9,851 bases of DNA from an uncultured Chromatiaceae bacterium (GTDB lineage: Bacteria > Pseudomonadota > Gammaproteobacteria > Enterobacterales > Alteromonadaceae), in contig CAMLNG010000104.1 in the NCBI GenBank assembly GCA_946481195.1, positions 1 through 9,851 on the forward strand, in the 5' to 3' direction. Both the position numbers and the translations under genes were made by a program. Below, in pieces: positions 6,858 to 9,851 of the stretch. The first letter of the stretch is position 1, and every line of letters begins with the position of its first letter. The notes below the pieces were generated by a model, which ran no database searches, was not told the DNA's origin, and saw only the letters and a program-made list of their open reading frames with translations.

Positions 6858-8366
6858 ATGCAGATGATGAAAAAACAACGGGTGGTGATCGCCGGTGGCG
6901 GCACTGCAGGCTGGATGACCGCTGCAGCGCTTGGCAAACTGCTGGGCAAACAGCTGGATGTGACGCTGATTGAGTCCGACGAGATCGGGACTGTCGGCGT
7001 CGGCGAAGCGACTATTCCGACTTTGCATCTGTACCATCGCCTGCTCAATATCAACGAAGCCGACATGATGGCTGCAACCAATGCCACTTTTAAACTCGGC
7101 ATCATGTTTGAAAACTGGCGCGATGTCGGCAAAGACTATCTGCACTCCTTTGGTTTTTTGGGTAAAGACTGCTGGGCCTGTGGTTTTCAGCATTTTTGGC
7201 TTAAAGGCCGTGAAATGGGGTTAGCCTCCGAGATTGGCGATTATTGCGCTGAGCATCTGGCCGCGCGTGAAGGCCGTTTTGCGGCGCTCGCAGGGCAGGA
7301 TCAGAATCATGCTTATCATTTTGACGCCAGCCTGTACGCCAAATTCCTGCGGGGCATCGCTGAAACCCATGGCGTCAAACGCATCGAAGGCAAAATCGCT
7401 GAGGTACAACAACATGTGTATGAGCAGCAACATCCGCACAATGGTTTTATCAAAGCGCTGTTGCTGGAATCCGGCCAACTGCTGGAAGGCGATTTGTTTA
7501 TCGACTGTACCGGCTTTCGTGGCCTGTTGATTGAACAGACGTTAATGACCGGCTATGACGACTGGACGCACTGGCTGCCGTGTGACAGTGCCGTCGCGGT
7601 GCAAACGGTGTCAAATGGCACTCCGGTGCCTTACACCCGGTCTATTTCGCATCCGGCCGGCTGGCAATGGCGTATTCCGCTGCAAAGCCGGGTCGGTAAC
7701 GGCTTGGTCTATTGCAGTAAATATCTGTCCGATATGGATGCTAAAGAGTTGCTCAAAGCCAATGTGCAGGGCGAGATGCTGACCGAGCCGCGGTTGATTA
7801 AATTCCGTACCGGCACCCGGCGCAAACACTGGAATAAAAACTGTATTGCCATTGGTTTATCAAGCGGGTTTTTGGAGCCGCTGGAATCGACCAGTATCCA
7901 CCTGATTCAGCGCAGTATTATCCGGCTGTTACAGATGATGCCGGCTGGCGAAGTGATTCAGGCCGATGTCGATGAATTTAACCAGCAGACCAAAATCGAA
8001 ATGGAGAACATCCGCGATTTTATTATTCTGCACTACAAAGTGACGGAGCGTAGCGACAGTGCCTTCTGGCGGCATTGCGCGGCGATGGAAATCCCGCCAT
8101 CGTTAGCGCACCGTATCGAGATGTTTGGTGAGGCTGGCAAGGTGTATAAATTTGCTCAGGAACTGTTCGGCGAAAGCTCCTGGATCCAGGTGATGCTGGG
8201 GCAGGGCCTGACACCAAAACAACATCATCCGATTGTTGATTTGATGCCGCAGTCGGAGCTCGCCCAGTTCCTCAGCAATATCAAAACCAATGTCGCCAGG
8301 CAGGTGCAGGCCTGGCCACCGCACTATGATTTTGTCCAGCACTACTGTAAAAGCCGGATGATGTAA
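6858..8366 (+). CDS. Flavin-dependent tryptophan halogenase family protein (copy 2, canonical motifs)
   Basis: A 502-aa FAD-dependent halogenase with the full canonical signature. It has GxGxxG at G13-G18, VGVGEATIP (46-54), catalytic lysine K79 in FKLGIMF (the same number as PrnA K79), W269-Q-W-R-I-P274 matching WxWxIP, IDCTG (215-219), and EPLEST with catalytic glutamate E343 and Ser at the PrnA S347 position. The C-terminal IRDFIILHY segment (385-393) is also typical. It would halogenate an electron-rich aromatic ring. Relatives from TonB-receptor loci act on free indole in vitro with a preference for bromide, but their physiological substrates are not established. AGGA lies 8 nt before the ATG; ATGs at codons 3 and 4 are alternatives. 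It follows the dioxygenase by 19 nt. FADH2 must come from a flavin reductase encoded elsewhere. Identity of the family is firm, regiochemistry is not. Confidence 0.9.
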   Translation: MQMMKKQRVVIAGGGTAGWMTAAALGKLLGKQLDVTLIESDEIGTVGVGEATIPTLHLYHRLLNINEADMMAATNATFKLGIMFENWRDVGKDYLHSFGFLGKDCWACGFQHFWLKGREMGLASEIGDYCAEHLAAREGRFAALAGQDQNHAYHFDASLYAKFLRGIAETHGVKRIEGKIAEVQQHVYEQQHPHNGFIKALLLESGQLLEGDLFIDCTGFRGLLIEQTLMTGYDDWTHWLPCDSAVAVQTVSNGTPVPYTRSISHPAGWQWRIPLQSRVGNGLVYCSKYLSDMDAKELLKANVQGEMLTEPRLIKFRTGTRRKHWNKNCIAIGLSSGFLEPLESTSIHLIQRSIIRLLQMMPAGEVIQADVDEFNQQTKIEMENIRDFIILHYKVTERSDSAFWRHCAAMEIPPSLAHRIEMFGEAGKVYKFAQELFGESSWIQVMLGQGLTPKQHHPIVDLMPQSELAQFLSNIKTNVARQVQAWPPHYDFVQHYCKSRMM

Positions 8367-8367
8367 G

Positions 8368-9075
8368 GTGTATGCCTTTAATCCACAAGCGCAGGTGCAT
8401 TGGCTGGAGTTAGGCCAAAGCCGCACGCGCGCTTTATTGATTGATGATGCGCTGACGGATCTGTCCCGGATCCGTCAGGATGCCTCAGCGGCCAGCTTTC
8501 GCGAAGACACAGCGTCGTATTACCCTGGTATTCGGGCTGAAATGCCACAGGCTTACGCCCGTGCTGTATTGGAAGCCATTTATCCGTTGTTATTGCAGTT
8601 GGTGCAGCCACCGCCGGACTATCGGTTAGTGCCGCAACAGTGGTATTTGTCGTTGCTGACCACTCCGGCTGAAAAGCTGCAACCGCTGCAGCGGCTGCCA
8701 CATTTTGACAAAGCGGAACCGCTGCATCTGGCGATTTTGCATTATCTGGCGGATGGACCGCATGGCGGCACCGGCTTTTTCCGCCATGAAGCTTCGGGCC
8801 TGGAAAAGATCATTCCTGCGCGGCAACAGGCCTATTTCAATCAGTTGCAGCAGCAACTCGCAGCGCAGGGTGGTGCAGCGTCCGGATTTCCTTCAGCACA
8901 AACACCGCATTTCACTTTGTACCAGCAGCTGTCCTACAAACCGAACCGGCTGTTGATTTATCCGGGGCACTTATTGCATTCGGCTTTAGTCAATCCTGCG
9001 ACTGATTTATCGGCAGATCCGGTACGTGGCCGGCTGACGGCAAACTTATTTGTGCAGTTTCAGCCGAAGCCTTAG
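8368..9075 (+). CDS. Fe(II)/2-oxoglutarate oxygenase-like protein, DUF6445-like
   Basis: A 235-aa protein ending the operon. It shows a non-haem iron site, H112-F-D114 (LPHFD), a distal His in YPGHLLHSA (H204 most likely, H201 possible), and the 2-oxoglutarate-binding Arg in GRLTAN (R222), in the order of the prolyl-hydroxylase-like superfamily. This sequence type resembles DUF6445, often found beside halogenase-like genes. The substrate is unknown. The start is GTG, 1 nt after the TAA of the halogenase. It is the only start codon between the upstream in-frame TGA (8359-8361) and residue 59, and GGA at 8356-8358 provides a Shine-Dalgarno. The near-overlap indicates coupled translation with copy 2 of the halogenase. 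No clear intrinsic terminator follows. Confidence 0.8.
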   Translation: MYAFNPQAQVHWLELGQSRTRALLIDDALTDLSRIRQDASAASFREDTASYYPGIRAEMPQAYARAVLEAIYPLLLQLVQPPPDYRLVPQQWYLSLLTTPAEKLQPLQRLPHFDKAEPLHLAILHYLADGPHGGTGFFRHEASGLEKIIPARQQAYFNQLQQQLAAQGGAASGFPSAQTPHFTLYQQLSYKPNRLLIYPGHLLHSALVNPATDLSADPVRGRLTANLFVQFQPKP

Positions 9076-9107
9076 TTCTGCGCTTTTTGCTATATTGCTC
9101 ACTTTTG

Positions 9108-9121
9108 TGAAAGCGCTAACA
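9108..9121. promoter_or_regulatory. LacI-family-type operator, distal copy before GH1
   Basis: TGAAAGCGCTAACA sits within the 18-bp imperfect palindrome TGT...ACA (9106-9123) around the AAGCGCT core. Its centre is 112 bp above the proximal operator at 9220-9233. It may be an auxiliary looping site for the GH1 promoter. A TATATT at 9091-9096 might mark another weak promoter, but no good -35 goes with it. Confidence 0.65.
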
Positions 9122-9186
9122 CAGGCGGTTTTTCCTAAATTCACTGACTAAAAATAGCGAAATTTCAATCTGATTACTTTGTCTGC

Positions 9187-9215
9187 TTGACCAGCATCAA
9201 AGCTGTTGTTACATT
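9187..9215 (+). promoter_or_regulatory. Sigma70-like promoter for the GH1 gene
   Basis: TTGACC (9187-9192) and TACATT (9210-9215) are 17 bp apart, with a TG at 9207-9208 forming an extended -10. The predicted start near 9222 lies inside the operator at 9220-9233, the same promoter/operator geometry as in front of the receptor gene. Confidence 0.6.
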
Positions 9216-9219
9216 CATT

Positions 9220-9233
9220 TGAAAGCGCTTACA
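9220..9233. promoter_or_regulatory. LacI-family-type operator over the GH1 start site
   Basis: TGAAAGCGCTTACA is identical to the site at 12-25 and shares the core of the perfect palindrome at 212-227. It begins 4 nt after the -10 element, so repressor binding would block initiation. With the receptor operator it defines a candidate regulon linking uptake and hydrolysis. Confidence 0.75.
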
Positions 9234-9248
9234 AAGATGCTTCGTCAG

Positions 9249-9267
9249 GCAGTTTGAGTTCAACTGC
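9249..9267 (+). promoter_or_regulatory. Hairpin in the GH1 mRNA leader
   Basis: GCAGTT (9249-9254) pairs with AACTGC (9262-9267) around a 7-nt loop, about 30 nt after the predicted start. A small CCCC/GGGG hairpin (9279-9282/9288-9291) follows. Neither has a U-tract. The roles are unknown. Confidence 0.3.
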
Positions 9268-9320
9268 GTGATGGAATACCCCAGCCAGGGGACTGACAAG
9301 TGACTAGCCAAGAGACGACA

Positions 9321-9851
9321 ATGACATTACAACTGCCGGCGGATTCCCGCATTTTAAACACCGATTTTGTCTTTGGTGTTGCAACATCTTCTTTTCAGAT
9401 TGAAGGTGGCCGCGATAGTCGCCTGCCTTGTATCTGGGATACTTTTTGTGCAACTCCAGGTGCGATCCGCGATGGCAGTCACGGCGATATCGCCTGTGAT
9501 CACTTGCGGTTATGGCCGCAGGACGTTGAGCTGATTAAATCTCTGGGTGTTGATGCCTACCGCCTCTCTATCGCCTGGCCTCGTGTCATGCAGCAAAACG
9601 GCCAGCTGAACCCGGTTGGCGTGGCTTTTTACCGCGATTTACTGACGGCACTCAAGGCGCAGGGCATCCGTACCTTTGTCACTTTATATCATTGGGATCT
9701 GCCTCAGTATCTGGAAGACCAGGGCGGTTGGCGCAATCGCGAAACTGCTTATGCATTTGCCGACTATGCCGACAAAATCTCCGCCGCATTGGCCGGGCTG
9801 GTGGACGCGTGGGCGACGTTGAATGAACCATTCTGCAGTTCATATCTGGGT
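9321..9851 (+). CDS. GH1 family beta-glucosidase, 5' part (runs off window)
   Basis: The first 177 residues of a glycoside hydrolase family 1 enzyme, open to the last base. Full-length family members are about 440-480 aa, so the nucleophile region (TENG) is missing only because the window ends. Visible are FVFGVATSSFQIEGG (16-30, Q26 being a sugar-binding residue in the family), YRLSIAWPR (80-88), YHWDLPQ (123-129), and the acid/base motif TLNEP with E169 at the expected position. No signal peptide is present, so it acts in the cytoplasm on beta-glucosides or related disaccharides after import. The ATG follows a weak AAGAGA. It has its own operator-controlled promoter, matching the TonB receptor. 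Exact aryl- or oligosaccharide specificity cannot be read from this part. Confidence 0.93.
   Translation, partial: MTLQLPADSRILNTDFVFGVATSSFQIEGGRDSRLPCIWDTFCATPGAIRDGSHGDIACDHLRLWPQDVELIKSLGVDAYRLSIAWPRVMQQNGQLNPVGVAFYRDLLTALKAQGIRTFVTLYHWDLPQYLEDQGGWRNRETAYAFADYADKISAALAGLVDAWATLNEPFCSSYLG

Noticed and set aside
8372..8374. ATG as the start of the last operon gene
   Set aside because: It is out of frame with the long reading frame that carries the HFD and GRLTAN motifs. The GTG at 8368 is in frame and has a better-spaced Shine-Dalgarno.
9076..9107. Intrinsic terminator after the oxygenase operon
   Set aside because: The T-run at 9084-9088 is not preceded by a complementary stem, so termination is not supported from the sequence.
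9271..9303. Ten-codon leader peptide MEYPSQGTDK before GH1
   Set aside because: It has no Shine-Dalgarno, no run of regulatory codons and no terminator/antiterminator pair nearby.

Overview
The window reads as a gammaproteobacterial carbohydrate-acquisition locus, probably from the Alteromonadales/Rheinheimera-like group. This rests on the large Xanthomonas/Caulobacter-type TonB-dependent receptor, the LacI-type operators with an AAGCGCTT core, the moderate GC content and the gene set. No 16S or other marker gene is present, so the genus is only a guess. All genes are on the + strand. No RNA genes, insertion sequences or CRISPR arrays are visible.

Layout: (1) 1-326 is non-coding control DNA with two operator palindromes, a sigma70-like promoter whose start site is covered by one of them, and a leader hairpin. 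(2) 327-3293 encodes a 988-aa TonB-dependent outer-membrane receptor. (3) 3294-3469 holds two hairpins, the second a likely intrinsic terminator. (4) 3470-9075 is a tight five-gene block with gaps of 24, 6, 19 and 1 nt: a divergent flavin-dependent 'tryptophan halogenase', a SapC-family protein, a JmjC/cupin_8-type Fe(II) dioxygenase, a second and more canonical halogenase, and a DUF6445-like Fe(II)/2-oxoglutarate oxygenase. (5) 9076-9320 is a second control region with two more operators and a promoter. (6) 9321-9851 is the 5' part of a GH1 beta-glucosidase, cut by the window edge.

How it may work together: the receptor would import a sugar or glycoside across the outer membrane and the GH1 enzyme would cleave it. 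Near-identical operators before both genes suggest that one LacI-family regulator, not in the window, controls both. The five central genes are the unusual part. They comprise two different flavin halogenases, two different non-haem iron oxygenases and SapC, with no small-molecule biosynthesis genes, no carrier-protein genes and no flavin reductase. Related sets beside TonB receptors recur in Proteobacteria. To my knowledge the natural substrate is not established; free indole is accepted in vitro by some relatives. Candidate substrates are the aglycone freed from an aryl-glycoside, or a protein such as the receptor itself. Both are inference.
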